A stretch of 64,000 nucleotides of DNA from Deinococcus psychrotolerans (GTDB taxonomy: Bacteria > Deinococcota > Deinococci > Deinococcales > Deinococcaceae), in assembly GCF_003860465.1 (NCBI RefSeq), contig NZ_CP034183.1, forward strand, positions 62,001 to 126,000, read 5' to 3'. A program made the translations under genes and the position numbers. The first letter of the stretch is position 1; each line of letters opens with the position of its first letter. This document shows, piece by piece, positions 8,221-18,492 of this stretch. The notes beneath the pieces were generated by a model. That model was not told the DNA's origin, made no database searches, and saw only the letters and a list, made by a program, of their open reading frames with translations.

Positions 8221-9209
8221 CAGTCTTCCCGATTCAACACACCCTTCCCCAGCTCATCCTTGGGTATATTCACGTCGAAAAGTGCTTGAACGAATTCCCG
8301 GCTGTCGAACGGCTGTAAGTCTTCCTGGCCCTCGCCCACGCCGATGAACTTAATCGGCACGCCGAGTTCGCGCACAATCGGCACCACGATGCCGCCCTTG
8401 GACGTGCCGTCGAGCTTGGTGACGATCACGCCAGTCAGGGTGATGGCTTCGTGAAACTTCTTGGCTTGCTGGAGGCCGTTTTGTCCGGTCACGGCGTCAA
8501 GCACCAGCCAGATTTCATGCGGCTCGCCGGGGTCGGCTTTGTCGATGACGCGGCGCACTTTTTTGAGTTCTTCCATCAAGTTGTGCTTGTTGTGCAGGCG
8601 TCCGGCGGTGTCCACGAACAGCAGATCAAAGTCTCTGGCTTTGCGGGCGTTCGCGCCGTCAAAGGCCACTGCCGCCGGGTCGCCGCCGTCCACACCCTGC
8701 ACCACTGGGATGCCCAGCCGCTCACCCCAGACACCGAGTTGCGCTCCAGCGGCGGCGCGGAAGGTGTCGCCCGCTGCGAACATCACCCGTTTGCCGCGCG
8801 ATTGGTAATAGCGCCCCAGCTTGGCGATGGTGGTGGTTTTGCCCACGCCGTTGACGCCGATTACCATAATGACTTTGCCCTGCGGATCAACCGTGCTGCG
8901 CTTGGCGTCGGGGTTAAAGCCGAATTTGCGAAACTGCGCCCGCTTGGCGTCGGGTTCGAGTTGCAAGGTCATGGCTTCCATCAACGCTTCTTGAAGGTTG
9001 GGTTTGGAGCTGTTCTTGACGTCTTCCAGGATTTCTTCGGTGGCGGCGCGGCCCACGTCGGCGGCGATCAGGGCGTATTCGAGGTCTTCGAGCGTTTCAA
9101 TGCGGTTGGTGAACACGTCTTTGAGATCGGTGCCCAGAAAACCGGAGGATTGATTGAGCTGCTGACGGGTCTTGCTCAGGCCGTCACGCAGGCGATTAAG
9201 CCATGACAT
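8220..9209 (-). CDS. ftsY: Signal recognition particle receptor FtsY
   Basis: The SRP receptor GTPase that docks ribosome-nascent chain complexes at the membrane. 329 residues: an N domain at 1-90, then the G domain with GVNGVGKTTT at 118-127, DTAGR at 200-204 and TKLDG near 263. The long acidic A domain of the E. coli protein is absent; instead there is a short start (MSWLNRLRDGLSKTR) with an amphipathic look, as in many non-enteric bacteria. Ffh is excluded because no C-terminal M domain is present. It is a single gene with no close partner. Confidence 0.95.
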   Translation of the reverse strand: MSWLNRLRDGLSKTRQQLNQSSGFLGTDLKDVFTNRIETLEDLEYALIAADVGRAATEEILEDVKNSSKPNLQEALMEAMTLQLEPDAKRAQFRKFGFNPDAKRSTVDPQGKVIMVIGVNGVGKTTTIAKLGRYYQSRGKRVMFAAGDTFRAAAGAQLGVWGERLGIPVVQGVDGGDPAAVAFDGANARKARDFDLLFVDTAGRLHNKHNLMEELKKVRRVIDKADPGEPHEIWLVLDAVTGQNGLQQAKKFHEAITLTGVIVTKLDGTSKGGIVVPIVRELGVPIKFIGVGEGQEDLQPFDSREFVQALFDVNIPKDELGKGVLNRED

Positions 9210-9388
9210 GTAGTCAGTCTAGCGCCCCTGCTGCGGGCAAAACAGGAGCGGTGTCGAGGAAGAGGGGGGGAGGGGACGGGCCGCCCCCGCCGATCATCAA
9301 GCCGGGATCATGGGTTGGGGCCAAAGATGAGGACTCTCACACCCCTCCGGTCATCTGCCCGTCACCTGGATTGGGCAAACTGAAGCCT

Positions 9389-10234
9389 ATGACCCGTACC
9401 CGTTTCCTGTTTCCGCTGCTGGCTCTGGCGCTCGGCACGTCCAGCTTCGTTGCCGCCGCGCCCACGCCGCTGACTGGCACCTTCGCCCAAGCTGCACCAA
9501 TCACCCCAACAACTGCCGCGCCAGACAACAGCGTGCCGATTGGCGGTTACAGTCTGGTGTCACTCACTGAAAATGGCCAAACCACCGCTCCGGGCAGCGC
9601 CGCCATTCGTCCCACCCTCGACTTCGACGGCAAACGGGTGTCGGGTTCCAGTGGCTGCAACAGCTTCGGCGCTTCGTATGTGGCCCGCCAAAAAGTCCTG
9701 CGCTTTGGCGCTCTGGCCAGCACGCTGCGGGCCTGTCCCGATTACGTCGACGGCCTGGAAGCCCAGTTCCTCAAGCTCCTGCGCGGCGTCAACCGCTTTG
9801 AACTCAGCGGAATGAGCGGCAACCAAACCCTGACTCTCTTTTCGGGCAGCAACAACCGCATGGTGTTCGCGCAAAATATAGGCGCAGGCGAGGTGGCCAG
9901 CGTGGGCATTCGCAGCAAATACGACGGTACTTGGACGCTGAATCGCCCGCCCGCCGGACTGCGACTGTCAAGCGACACCCGTCCGACGCAGTTTACGCTC
10001 AAGGGCTCGGACATCAGCGGTTTTGACGGCTGCAACCAGTTCAGCGGCAAGCTCAATATCTCCAGTGGCCGCTTGATGTTTGTCGGCCCCGTGATGAGCA
10101 CCAAAGTCTTTTGCCCGCCGCAGGAAGCCAACCTCGTGCCGCTGCTGACGGTGGGCGCTGCCGCTGCCGTTCAGGGCAAGACCCTGACCCTGACCGATGT
10201 CAATGGCGGACAGTGGGTGCTGAGTAGGCCGTAA
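9389..10234 (+). CDS. Secreted protein with two META domains
   Basis: 281 residues with a signal peptide (hydrophobic 5-24, cleavage around Ala-Ala-Ala). Two META (HslJ-like) repeats follow. One lies around residues 45-150, with the typical VSGSSGCNSFGASY and LRACPDY. The second lies around 170-281, with ISGFDGCNQFSGKL and TKVFCPP. Each repeat has the Gly-Cys-Asn pair and a second Cys, suggesting disulfides after export. META proteins are linked to envelope stress, but the exact job is unknown. The ATG at 9389 is chosen over an upstream in-frame start because the signal peptide begins there. A hairpin follows the gene. Confidence 0.83.
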   Translation: MTRTRFLFPLLALALGTSSFVAAAPTPLTGTFAQAAPITPTTAAPDNSVPIGGYSLVSLTENGQTTAPGSAAIRPTLDFDGKRVSGSSGCNSFGASYVARQKVLRFGALASTLRACPDYVDGLEAQFLKLLRGVNRFELSGMSGNQTLTLFSGSNNRMVFAQNIGAGEVASVGIRSKYDGTWTLNRPPAGLRLSSDTRPTQFTLKGSDISGFDGCNQFSGKLNISSGRLMFVGPVMSTKVFCPPQEANLVPLLTVGAAAAVQGKTLTLTDVNGGQWVLSRP

Positions 10235-10262
10235 AACCAACTGCTTTGCCAATCATCCCAAT

Positions 10263-10300
10263 GGGCCGCGTCTTTGATGTCGCGGCTCTTAGTTTGCTTT
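10263..10300 (+). terminator. Hairpin terminator after META protein gene
   Basis: GGGCCGCG at 10263-10270 pairs with CGCGGCTC at 10281-10288 with one G-T pair. A moderately T-rich stretch follows. Confidence 0.55.
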
Positions 10301-10335
10301 CATAATCCCGTTAACATCACAATCTAGACTCGGCT

Positions 10336-11079
10336 ATGATTCCCGACTTGCCCAACCCCGCCGAGATAGACGGCGAAGCCAGAAGCGGCATGAGTTACCG
10401 GATTTTCGGCACCATCCAGCCCACTTTAATTGTGGATATGGACAGCCGTCACGGGATGTTCAGCGACGCGGGCGGCATGTCGTGGATGAGCGCCACCGTC
10501 GAGATGAACACCGGCCTCAACAGTGGCGGTGGCGGCGGGCTGCTGTCGGGTTTGGCGCGGATGGTCGGCGGCGGCACGTTGTTTTTGGTGCAGTTCACGA
10601 CCCGCAGCGAAGGCCAGATCGCGTTTGCCACCGACTTTCCCGGCAAGATCGTGCCGCTCGATCTGGCGGCGGGCGAGAGCATCATCATGCACAAGCACGC
10701 TTTTTTGGCGGCGGAAGCGGGCGTCACTTTGGCCGTGACCTTTACCCGCCGCTTTGGTGCGGGCTTGGTCGGCGGTGACGGCTTCGTGCTGCAAAGCGTG
10801 ACTGGCCCCGGCATGGCTTTTGCCGAGCTGGACGGCGACGCCATCGAATATCACCTCAGCGCGGGCGAAATTCTGCTGGTCGAACCCGGCCACGTCGCTA
10901 TGTTCGATCAGAGCGTTACCTTCGACGTGCAGATGGTCAAGGGACTGCGCAACATCATCTTTTCCGGTGAGGCGCTGTTTTTTGCTCGTCTGAGCGGGCC
11001 GGGGCGGGTCTGGCTCAACAGCATGTCGGCCAGCAAAGTGGCGCACCGGATCGGGGAATATTTGCCTAAGGGCAGTTAG
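10336..11079 (+). CDS. AIM24/TIGR00266 family protein
   Basis: A 247-residue cytosolic beta-helix-type protein. Features of the AIM24 (DUF124) family are visible: an N-terminal strand (YRIFGTIQPTLIVDM), a Gly-rich loop (GLNSGGGGGLLSGLARMVGGGTLF), and repeated short strands. The biochemical role is unknown in bacteria. TAGACT lies 5 bases before the ATG. It stands alone between the META protein gene and a NYN-domain gene. Confidence 0.82.
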   Translation: MIPDLPNPAEIDGEARSGMSYRIFGTIQPTLIVDMDSRHGMFSDAGGMSWMSATVEMNTGLNSGGGGGLLSGLARMVGGGTLFLVQFTTRSEGQIAFATDFPGKIVPLDLAAGESIIMHKHAFLAAEAGVTLAVTFTRRFGAGLVGGDGFVLQSVTGPGMAFAELDGDAIEYHLSAGEILLVEPGHVAMFDQSVTFDVQMVKGLRNIIFSGEALFFARLSGPGRVWLNSMSASKVAHRIGEYLPKGS

Positions 11080-11294
11080 AGAGAACAACATTGTCTCGAA
11101 ACGGCAGGCTGGCCGTGCTCAGTGTGGGGTTTAACACTTTGTCTGGAGCCGAGTTGCGCCCAAACTGCTGGGCGGACTAGGATATAAGCGCGTTCTTTTT
11201 TTGTGCAGTGCCCCTTTTGTGTTTCCCGATCCTTCTCACCTTTGTTGTCCGCTCGGCCGCACCGTTTTTGGCCGAGTCAGGCGTTTGGAGATGT

Positions 11295-11837
11295 GTGCAA
11301 TATATCGTTCATAAACCGAGAATTGGCCTTTTTATCGACACTCAAAACCTCTATCACTCGGCCCGCGACCTCGCCGAGCGCACCGTCAACTTTGAAACGC
11401 TCCTCGACATCGCTGCCCGTGACCGCGAACTGGTTCACGCCATCGCCTACACCGTAGAAAAAGATGGTGACAGCACGTCCCGGCCCTTCATCTACAAGCT
11501 TTCGGCGCTGGGTTACAAGGTTCGGCGCATGACCCTGAGTCTGCACCACGTCACCGAAACTGGCAAGGCGATCTGGGAAGGCAACTGGGATATGGGGATG
11601 GTGGCCGATATGGTGCGGCTCTCCGATCATTTGGACATCATGGTGTTGGGCAGCGGCGACGGCGACTTCACCGACATCGTGGAACTCCTGCAAGAACGCG
11701 GCAAACGGGTCGAAGTGATCGCCTTCCGCGAGCATACCGCCCAAAAACTGATTGACGCCGCCGACAGATTCATTCATTTGCCGGACGTTGAAGAAGCGTT
11801 GATGCCCGCCCGCCTTCCCAAGCCCGCTCTCCCTTAA
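11295..11837 (+). CDS. NYN-domain (PIN-like) protein, LabA/DUF88 type
   Basis: A predicted metal-dependent ribonuclease-like protein. RIGLFIDTQNLYH gives the first acidic residue. A second cluster, DMGMVADMVRLSDHLDIMVLGSGDGDFTDIVELLQERG, supplies the further conserved Asp residues of the NYN active site. The GTG at 11295 follows a GGAG box by 4 bases and fits the homology. An in-frame GTG at 11208 would add 29 residues without family similarity. queA begins 3 bases after the stop, so the two are likely co-transcribed, a link to tRNA metabolism by context only. Confidence 0.78.
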   Translation: MQYIVHKPRIGLFIDTQNLYHSARDLAERTVNFETLLDIAARDRELVHAIAYTVEKDGDSTSRPFIYKLSALGYKVRRMTLSLHHVTETGKAIWEGNWDMGMVADMVRLSDHLDIMVLGSGDGDFTDIVELLQERGKRVEVIAFREHTAQKLIDAADRFIHLPDVEEALMPARLPKPALP

Positions 11838-11840
11838 ATC

Positions 11841-12887
11841 GTGTCCACGCTTCATGATGCCGACGCGGTGCTGGCGCGGCTGAATTTCGACTTGCCGCCC
11901 GAGCGTATCGCCCAGACTGGGGCTGAGCCGCGTGACAGCAGCAAGCTGATGGTGGTGGGCGCGGAGATTGAGCACCGTATCTTCAGCGAGTTGCCCGACT
12001 TGCTGCGCTCCGGTGACGTGCTGGTGTTCAATCAGTCGCGGGTGATTCCGGCCCGTGTGATGGCCCGCAAGCCTGTAGTCAACGGGCAGGGCGGCGGTCA
12101 AATCGAAGTCTTGCTGCTGCGCGAGGAAGAGACGAACCTGTGGAGCGCTTACCTCAAGCCTGCCCGCCGTGCTGGGAACGAACTTTGGTTGGGCGAACAC
12201 AGAGCCGAAGTCGTCGGCGTGCTGGACGACGGTGCACGGCTGCTGCGCTTCGAATCTGACCTCAAGCCGCACTTGGATGAGATCGGGCGCTTGCCTTTGC
12301 CGCCTTACATCCAGGCGGGCGAAGACGATTCGGTGTGGCGTGAGCGCTACCAGACCGTGTATGCCCGCGAGAACGGTAGCGTGGCCGCGCCGACAGCGGG
12401 CCTGCATTTCACGCCGGAGCTGTTGTCCCGCTTGGACGAGCGCGGCATTGAACGCGCTTATGTGACGCTGCATGTTGGGGCCGGAACCTTCAAGCCTATT
12501 CAGGGTTCGGTGGCTGACCACACCATGCACGCCGAGCGCTATTCGGTGAGCACGGAGACGGCCCAGATCATCAACCGCGCTAAAGCCGGGGGGCGGCGGG
12601 TGGTGGCAGTCGGGACGACGACGGTTCGCACATTAGAGAGCGCTTGGGACGGTCAACAGGTGCAGCCGGGCGAGGGCGATACCCGCATCTTCATCACGCC
12701 GGGAACGCCGGTCAACGTTCCGGACTTGCTGATCACCAATTTGCATTTGCCGGGTAGCACCCTGCTTCTGCTCGTCTCGGCTTTCGCGGGTGAGCAGCGG
12801 ATCAAAGCGGCCTACGACGCAGCTTTAGCGGGCGATTACCGCTTCTACAGCTTGGGTGACGCAATGCTGCTGGAAAATCAGCGCTGA
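11841..12887 (+). CDS. queA: S-adenosylmethionine:tRNA ribosyltransferase-isomerase QueA
   Basis: Converts preQ1 in tRNA to epoxyqueuosine by transferring the ribosyl part of SAM. 348 residues, normal length. Typical segments: LPPERIAQTGAEPRDSSKLMVV, then RVIPARV, the central SVAAPTAGLHFTPELL with the conserved AGLHFT, and VGAGTFKPI. The C-terminal TNLHLPGSTLLLLVSAFAG motif is also present. The GTG start directly follows the NYN gene. The end is convergent with an acetyltransferase gene 1 base away. Confidence 0.96.
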   Translation: MSTLHDADAVLARLNFDLPPERIAQTGAEPRDSSKLMVVGAEIEHRIFSELPDLLRSGDVLVFNQSRVIPARVMARKPVVNGQGGGQIEVLLLREEETNLWSAYLKPARRAGNELWLGEHRAEVVGVLDDGARLLRFESDLKPHLDEIGRLPLPPYIQAGEDDSVWRERYQTVYARENGSVAAPTAGLHFTPELLSRLDERGIERAYVTLHVGAGTFKPIQGSVADHTMHAERYSVSTETAQIINRAKAGGRRVVAVGTTTVRTLESAWDGQQVQPGEGDTRIFITPGTPVNVPDLLITNLHLPGSTLLLLVSAFAGEQRIKAAYDAALAGDYRFYSLGDAMLLENQR

Positions 12888-12888
12888 T

Positions 12889-13872
12889 TTAGGCCCGCAT
12901 TTCTCGCCGTAACCCCACCCGCGCCTGCTGCCTGACAAACCCCATTCGCTCATTGATCGCCAGCATCGGCGCGTTTCCGGTGTGGTTGGTGGTATTGGCC
13001 GCCGCGTAACCCCGCGCCTTGGCCTGCGCCGCCGCTGTGAGTTTGAGCAGCCAAGCCCCGCCGAGGCCGCGCCACTCGCGGCGCACGCCGGTCAGGCCCT
13101 GGTGGAGGGTACTTAACTTTGAGGGGTCAGGCCGGTACAACTCGCTGACGCCGATCCACTCACCGGCAGGGCTGAGCAGCACGAAAAATCCCTGCGCGTC
13201 AAACTCGGGCGCGTCCAGAATGCGGCTTTTCCACGTCTCAAACGGCCAAGGCGTGATCGGCTCAGCAAACGGCACTTCCGAGAGAAGGTGAATCATCAAA
13301 GCGTAGAGGCGGCGCTGCTCACTTTCATTGCTGAGGTCGGCCACTTCAGAAAGCGGCAACACCCTTAGCCCCGCTTGCTGCGCCCGCTCGGTGTGGTGCT
13401 GAAAGTCGATGGGGGAGAGGGCCTGCAAATCGAGCGTACTTGTCCACATCCGCTCGTATTCGGCAAAGCCCTGCGCTTCAAGAAAGGCCATCTGCCACTC
13501 GCCTTCCCGCACGGTAGCCAGCACCACTGCCGCGTCTGGCGGCAACTGATTCTCGGCGCGGCTCAGCAAGGTTTGGGAGAGCTCGCCGCCTTGCCAATCA
13601 GGATGTACGCTGAGGCTCAGGGTGTACCAGCCGGCTTTGTCGTGCGACCTCGGCACTTGCGTCTCGGCCACGCCAACCAGTTGACCGTCCACGCGGGCCA
13701 GCGTCAGCGCGTGGTGCTGCCCGGCGGGGCGTTGTTCGTCGAAGCGGCGAAGGTGGTTGGCAGTTTCGGTCTTGTTTTCGGCCAGCGCCAGGAACGCAGC
13801 CCACTCGCCGTACAGTTGGTCAGTCAGCAGTGGTTGAGGGCGCAGGACTTCCCAGATCACGTCAGGTTCCAT
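12889..13872 (-). CDS. Tandem GNAT N-acetyltransferase
   Basis: 327 residues with two GNAT-like halves, like mycothiol synthase-type proteins. The first half (about 40-160) has LSVHPDWQGGELSQTLL. The second (about 230-327) has LTGVRREWRGLGGAWLLKLTAAAQAKARG, the acetyl-CoA pyrophosphate loop, and NAPMLAINERMGF near the end. The first half has lost the Q/RxxGxG/A loop (QGGELS), so only the second is likely active. The substrate is unknown. Confidence 0.83.
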   Translation of the reverse strand: MEPDVIWEVLRPQPLLTDQLYGEWAAFLALAENKTETANHLRRFDEQRPAGQHHALTLARVDGQLVGVAETQVPRSHDKAGWYTLSLSVHPDWQGGELSQTLLSRAENQLPPDAAVVLATVREGEWQMAFLEAQGFAEYERMWTSTLDLQALSPIDFQHHTERAQQAGLRVLPLSEVADLSNESEQRRLYALMIHLLSEVPFAEPITPWPFETWKSRILDAPEFDAQGFFVLLSPAGEWIGVSELYRPDPSKLSTLHQGLTGVRREWRGLGGAWLLKLTAAAQAKARGYAAANTTNHTGNAPMLAINERMGFVRQQARVGLRREMRA

Positions 13873-13939
13873 AGCCCAGTTTGCCGAATTTGGATGGCGG
13901 CGGCATCTGCCATTTGGCGCAGCAGACCTAAGCTGCCCC

Positions 13940-16189
13940 TCAAATGAACTGCCCCGTCAAGCTCCGCTCACACGCCTTCAAGCCGCTCGGCGGCCCTTCA
14001 TACAGCACCTCGCCGCCCGCGCTGCCGCCTTCGGGGCCGAGGTCGATGATCCAGTCGGCCTGCCGAATCACGTCCAAATGGTGCTCAATGAGGATCACCG
14101 TGTTGCCGCTGTCGACCAAGCGGTCAATCAAGCGCATCAGCATCCCGATATCTGACAAATGCAGGCCGGTGGTGGGTTCGTCCATCACGTAGACGCTGCC
14201 TTTTTTGTGGAGTTCGCCCGCCAGCTTGAGGCGCTGGCCCTCGCCACCCGATACGGTGCTGAGCGGCTGCCCCAGTTTCAGATAACTCAGGCCCACGTCG
14301 TTCATGGCCTGAATGACCGAGCGCACCTTCTTTTCGGTAAAAAAGGCCAGCGCTTCCTCGGCGGTCATCTCCAGCACGTCGGCAATCGACTTTCCGCGCA
14401 GATGATAAGTCAGCACCTCTTCCTTAAAACGTTTGCCCTCACAGACTTCACACACCGAAGTCATGCCTTCCATAAACGCCAGATCGGTGTAAATCACGCC
14501 CAATCCACTGCATTCGGGGCAACTGCCCTCACTGTTGAAGCTGAACAGCGACGGGCTGACCTTATTGGCAGCGGCAAACGCTTTGCGGATGTCGTCCATG
14601 ATGCCGGTGTAAGTCGCCGGAGCCGAGCGGCTGTTGGCGGTTACGCGCGACTGATCGATCACCACCGCGCCCAAGTGCTGCGTCAAAAATACCTCGTTGA
14701 TCAGCGAACTCTTGCCCGAACCGGCCACGCCGGTGATGATGCTCAGCACGCCCGTTGGAATGTTGACCGTCACATTTTTGAGGTTGTGCAAGTTGGCGTC
14801 TTTGATGGTCAGGTGGCCCGTCGGCGTCCTTACTTTGTTCTTGACCGGTAGGTGCTGGCTCAAAAATTGTCCGGTCAGCGTGTCGGCGTGCTTGAGGTCG
14901 GCGTAACTGCCCTCGAACACCACCTGCCCGCCGTGTGTGCCTGCTCCTGGCCCGATGTCGACGATATGGTCGGCCACCGCGATCACGTCGGGGTCGTGCT
15001 CTACCACCAGCACGGTGTTGCCTTTGTCGCGCAGCTTTTGCAGCAGGCCGTTGAGGCGGGCCACATCTCTTGCGTGCAGGCCCACACTGGGTTCGTCGAG
15101 GATATACAGCATCTCGGTCAGGCTGTTGCCGAGGTGCCGGATCATCTTGAGGCGCTGCGACTCGCCGCCCGACAGCGTGGACGTCTCGCGGCTCAGGCTC
15201 AAATACCCCAGCCCGATGTCGCAGAGGTGTTGCAAGCGTTCCACCAGTTTGCCCGCCACCCGCGCTGCCGCCGGGTCGCTCAAGGTCTTCAAAAACTGGA
15301 TCAGTTCGCCAATTTCCAAGTCGGACAGCTCGGCGATATTTTTGCCGTCTATCCGGCAATTCAGCGCTGCTTCGTTCAGCCGTGCCCCGTGACAGACCGG
15401 ACAGGTTTGCGAGGTGGTAAACGCCTCGAACACCGCCTTGCTGCGTACCGACATGGCCGCCGCGTCTTTTTTGAGGTACATGCGGGCAAAGCGCTCGATC
15501 AGGCCCTCGTACTTCAAGTTGAAATCGGTGAAGGCGACCTTATGATCGCCAGCGCCGTACAGCAAAATCTTCAGTTCTTCGGGGCTGTACTCGTCAATCG
15601 GTTTGTCATTGTCAAAAAATCCGGACTGCGCGTAAGTCTTCCAAGTCCAGTGGCTCCCGACCTTGAAATCGGGGTGCAAAATCGCGCCGCCGTTCAGCGA
15701 CAAAGAGCGGTCTAAAAACCTCTCCAAATCGAGCTGCACTGTTTTGCCGATGCCCTCGCACTCGGGGTACATGCCCTGCGGCGTGTTGAAGGAAAAAGCG
15801 AAAGCTGGCCCGGCGCAGGGCTCCCCGAAGCGCGAAAAAAGGAGTCTCAGCGGCGCGGCGATGTCGGTGTAGGTGCCGGCTGTGGAGCGTGAGCCGCCGC
15901 CGACCCGCTTCTGGTCAATGATGATCGGCGCGTTGAGGTGCTCGATTCGGTCGACGTCGGCCTGGCCGTAGTGAGGCAAAAAGCCCTGCACGAAAGCGGT
16001 AAACGTTTCGTTGAGCTGGCGCTGCGCCTCGGCGGCAACCGTGTCGAACACCAGCGACGACTTGCCGGAACCCGATACGCCAGTAAACACTGTGATTTTA
16101 TTTTTGGGAATGCGCAGCGAAATATCTTTGAGGTTGTTTTCACGTGCGCCGTATATTTCGATGAAGTCACGGGCGGGTTGGATGGTCAT
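13940..16189 (-). CDS. Short UvrA paralogue (excinuclease ABC subunit A-like)
   Basis: A 749-residue duplicated ABC ATPase of the UvrA family, shorter than canonical UvrA (about 940). Walker A motifs GVSGSGKSS (37-45) and GVAGSGKSS (about 487), signature motifs LSGGESQR and VSGGEGQR, and Walker B ILDEPSVGL and VMDEPTTGL are all intact. Zinc modules CPVCHG and CPECSG...CEVCEG are present. The insert that binds UvrB in true UvrA is shortened or missing. Related paralogues are linked to drug tolerance or damage scanning without UvrB. AGGAGG stands 6 bases before the ATG. Divergent from the oligopeptidase gene. Confidence 0.88.
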   Translation of the reverse strand: MTIQPARDFIEIYGARENNLKDISLRIPKNKITVFTGVSGSGKSSLVFDTVAAEAQRQLNETFTAFVQGFLPHYGQADVDRIEHLNAPIIIDQKRVGGGSRSTAGTYTDIAAPLRLLFSRFGEPCAGPAFAFSFNTPQGMYPECEGIGKTVQLDLERFLDRSLSLNGGAILHPDFKVGSHWTWKTYAQSGFFDNDKPIDEYSPEELKILLYGAGDHKVAFTDFNLKYEGLIERFARMYLKKDAAAMSVRSKAVFEAFTTSQTCPVCHGARLNEAALNCRIDGKNIAELSDLEIGELIQFLKTLSDPAAARVAGKLVERLQHLCDIGLGYLSLSRETSTLSGGESQRLKMIRHLGNSLTEMLYILDEPSVGLHARDVARLNGLLQKLRDKGNTVLVVEHDPDVIAVADHIVDIGPGAGTHGGQVVFEGSYADLKHADTLTGQFLSQHLPVKNKVRTPTGHLTIKDANLHNLKNVTVNIPTGVLSIITGVAGSGKSSLINEVFLTQHLGAVVIDQSRVTANSRSAPATYTGIMDDIRKAFAAANKVSPSLFSFNSEGSCPECSGLGVIYTDLAFMEGMTSVCEVCEGKRFKEEVLTYHLRGKSIADVLEMTAEEALAFFTEKKVRSVIQAMNDVGLSYLKLGQPLSTVSGGEGQRLKLAGELHKKGSVYVMDEPTTGLHLSDIGMLMRLIDRLVDSGNTVILIEHHLDVIRQADWIIDLGPEGGSAGGEVLYEGPPSGLKACERSLTGQFI

Positions 16190-16310
16190 GTTTGGCCTCC
16201 TGAACTTCAGACTCCCTGAAAAGGAGATGAAAATTGTTTAGGGCGAGCTTTAATTTCTCTTCATGTCTTTCCTTCTGAAGAAACCCTCAAGGTGGATATT
16301 CCGGTTTGTT

Positions 16311-16344
16311 TTGTCTCTTATCCGGCGCTGTTTATACTCGCTGC
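16311..16344 (+). promoter_or_regulatory. Leaderless promoter of oligopeptidase gene
   Basis: TTGTCT at 16311-16316, a 16-base spacer, then TATACT at 16333-16338 placed 6 bases before the ATG. There is no room for a leader or ribosome site. Confidence 0.65.
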
Positions 16345-18393
16345 ATGACTCAATCCAGCCCTATCAAGACAGACAATCCTCTGCTCAACCTCGGTTTTGA
16401 AATTCCCTTTGACCGAATTAAGCCCGAACACGCCGAACCGGCGGTAGACACCTTGATTGCCAAGTGCCGCGAGGATTTGGAGCGGGCCGCCAAAGCCCCC
16501 GAGCGTCAGTTCGCGGGCTTTTTGCAGGAACTCGACACCTTGGGCCAGCAACTCGCGGCGGTGCAAACGGTAGTCGGCCACCTCAACGGCGTCATTTCCA
16601 GCGACGAGTGGCGGGCGGCCAACGAAGCGATCTTGCCCAAAGTCAGCGCCTTTTTCACCGAGTTGGGCCTTCATCCGGGGTTGTGGGCGGCCATGAAGGC
16701 TTATCAGCAGGGCGCGGACGCTCAGCAGCTCAGCTCCGAATGGACGCGCTTTTTGACCTTAGAAGTGGACGCCTTCCGCCGCAACGGAGCCGACTTGGGT
16801 GATGCGGGCAAGCAGCGCCTCACCGAAATCAATGTCAGCTTGGCTGAAATCACCAACCAGTACGGCAAAAATGTAATGGACGGCATTAAAGCCTATGAGT
16901 TGTACGTCGGCCCAGAGCGCATGGCGGGCGTGCCGCAGCGCCTCAAGGACGCCACCGCCGCAGACGCCGAGGCGCACGGGAAGGCCGGAATGCACCGCCT
17001 GACCCTCCACGCGCCGGTATACGGCCCCGTCATCACTTACGCCGATGACCGCAGCCTGCGCGAAGAACTGATGCGGGCCAACAACCTGGTGGGCGTCGGT
17101 GAGGGGCGCGACAACCGCGAATTGTTGCCGCAGATTTTACGCCTGCGCCGTGAACGGGCCGCGCTGCTGGGCTTTGAGAACTTTGCCGACCTGGTGACCG
17201 CTGATCGGATGTCGGGCAGCGCTCAGGCGGCCATCCAGTTTGAGCACGACTTGGAAGAGCGTACCCGTCCCTTTTTCGACGAGGAAAACCGCGAGCTGCT
17301 GGCTTATTACCGCCAAAAAGCTGGCGAAGGCGCACCGGAGATGGCGACCTGGGACGCTTCTTACTGGGCTGAGAAATTGCGTCAGGAGCGCTACGACTTC
17401 GACGCCGAAGTGCTGCGCCCCTACTTTCCGATGGAGCAGGTGCTCTCGGGCATGTTCGAGATTACCCGGCGGGTTTTCGGGATTAAGGTGAAAGAAGCAC
17501 AGGCGGCGGGCTGGCATGCAGAAGTCAAGTATTACGACATCTTCAATGAAGCCGGAGAGCACATCGCCAGCTTTTACACCGATTGGTTTCCCCGTGACAG
17601 CAAACGCGGCGGCGCGTGGATGAATGCCCTCTATACCGGCGGCCCCCGCGAAGACGGTTTCGCTCCTCACCTGGGTCTGATGTGCGGCAACCTCAATCCG
17701 CCGAGCGGCGATACGCCTTCGCTGCTGAGTCTGGGCGAGGTGGAAACGGTCTTTCACGAGTTCGGCCACCTGCTTCACCACGCCCTTGCCCGCGTGCCGG
17801 TGCAGTCGCTGAGCGGCACCAAAGTGGCCTGGGACTTCGTGGAATTGCCTTCGCAGATCATGGAAAACTGGGTCTGGACGCCGGAAGGCCTTGAGCTGAT
17901 CGCCAAGCATTACCAAACTGGCGAAGGCTTGCCGGACGCGCTCTACCAAAAGATGCTGGCCGCCCGCAATTTCCGCGCCGGGGGGATGGCGATGCGGCAG
18001 TACAGCTTTGCCACGGTTGATCTGGCGCTGCACGTCGAGTACGACGAGGCGCAGGGCGATCCGCTGGACTTTGCCCGCACCTTGATGAACCGCTACACCT
18101 TCTTGCCGCTGCCGGAAAGCAACTTCATTACCCAGTTCGGCCATCTGTTCTCCAGTCCGGTGGGCTATGCGGGCGGCTATTACAGCTACAAGTGGGCCGA
18201 AGTGCTCGACGCCGACGCCTTTTCCCGCTTCGAAAACGAAGGCGTCTTCAACCGGCAGACCGGGCGCGAATACGTGGATAAGCTGCTTTCACGCGGTGGC
18301 AGCGTGGAGCCCGCTCAGCTTTACCGTGACTTTATGGGCCGCGACCCCGACCCTGAAGCGCTGCTGCGGCGCAGTGGGCTGAGCAAACAGTAA
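16345..18393 (+). CDS. prlC: M3 family oligopeptidase (oligopeptidase A-type)
   Basis: A cytosolic zinc metallopeptidase that trims short peptides. 682 residues, family length. The zinc motif HEFGH is at 471-475 in [16 protein letters not shown], with the downstream glutamate in [13 protein letters not shown]. The C-terminal [25 protein letters not shown] is the conserved substrate-binding Gly/Tyr loop. The start is fixed by the promoter ending 6 bases upstream; an in-frame ATG 13 codons earlier lies inside that promoter. No operon partner. Confidence 0.93.
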   Translation: MTQSSPIKTDNPLLNLGFEIPFDRIKPEHAEPAVDTLIAKCREDLERAAKAPERQFAGFLQELDTLGQQLAAVQTVVGHLNGVISSDEWRAANEAILPKVSAFFTELGLHPGLWAAMKAYQQGADAQQLSSEWTRFLTLEVDAFRRNGADLGDAGKQRLTEINVSLAEITNQYGKNVMDGIKAYELYVGPERMAGVPQRLKDATAADAEAHGKAGMHRLTLHAPVYGPVITYADDRSLREELMRANNLVGVGEGRDNRELLPQILRLRRERAALLGFENFADLVTADRMSGSAQAAIQFEHDLEERTRPFFDEENRELLAYYRQKAGEGAPEMATWDASYWAEKLRQERYDFDAEVLRPYFPMEQVLSGMFEITRRVFGIKVKEAQAAGWHAEVKYYDIFNEAGEHIASFYTDWFPRDSKRGGAWMNALYTGGPREDGFAPHLGLMCGNLNPPSGDTPSLLSLGEVETVFHEFGHLLHHALARVPVQSLSGTKVAWDFVELPSQIMENWVWTPEGLELIAKHYQTGEGLPDALYQKMLAARNFRAGGMAMRQYSFATVDLALHVEYDEAQGDPLDFARTLMNRYTFLPLPESNFITQFGHLFSSPVGYAGGYYSYKWAEVLDADAFSRFENEGVFNRQTGREYVDKLLSRGGSVEPAQLYRDFMGRDPDPEALLRRSGLSKQ

Positions 18394-18492
18394 GCCGACA
18401 GGCCTGAGCCAGAACTGACCGGGTGGGAAGAATGGGGGTGTTCAGTTTTTGTGACACTCCCGCTTTCACTTCTGACGCTATGATGAGCAGCA

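Noticed and set aside
11277..12530. 417-residue minus-strand frame across the NYN gene and queA
   Set aside because: Antisense shadow of two genes with clear family motifs.
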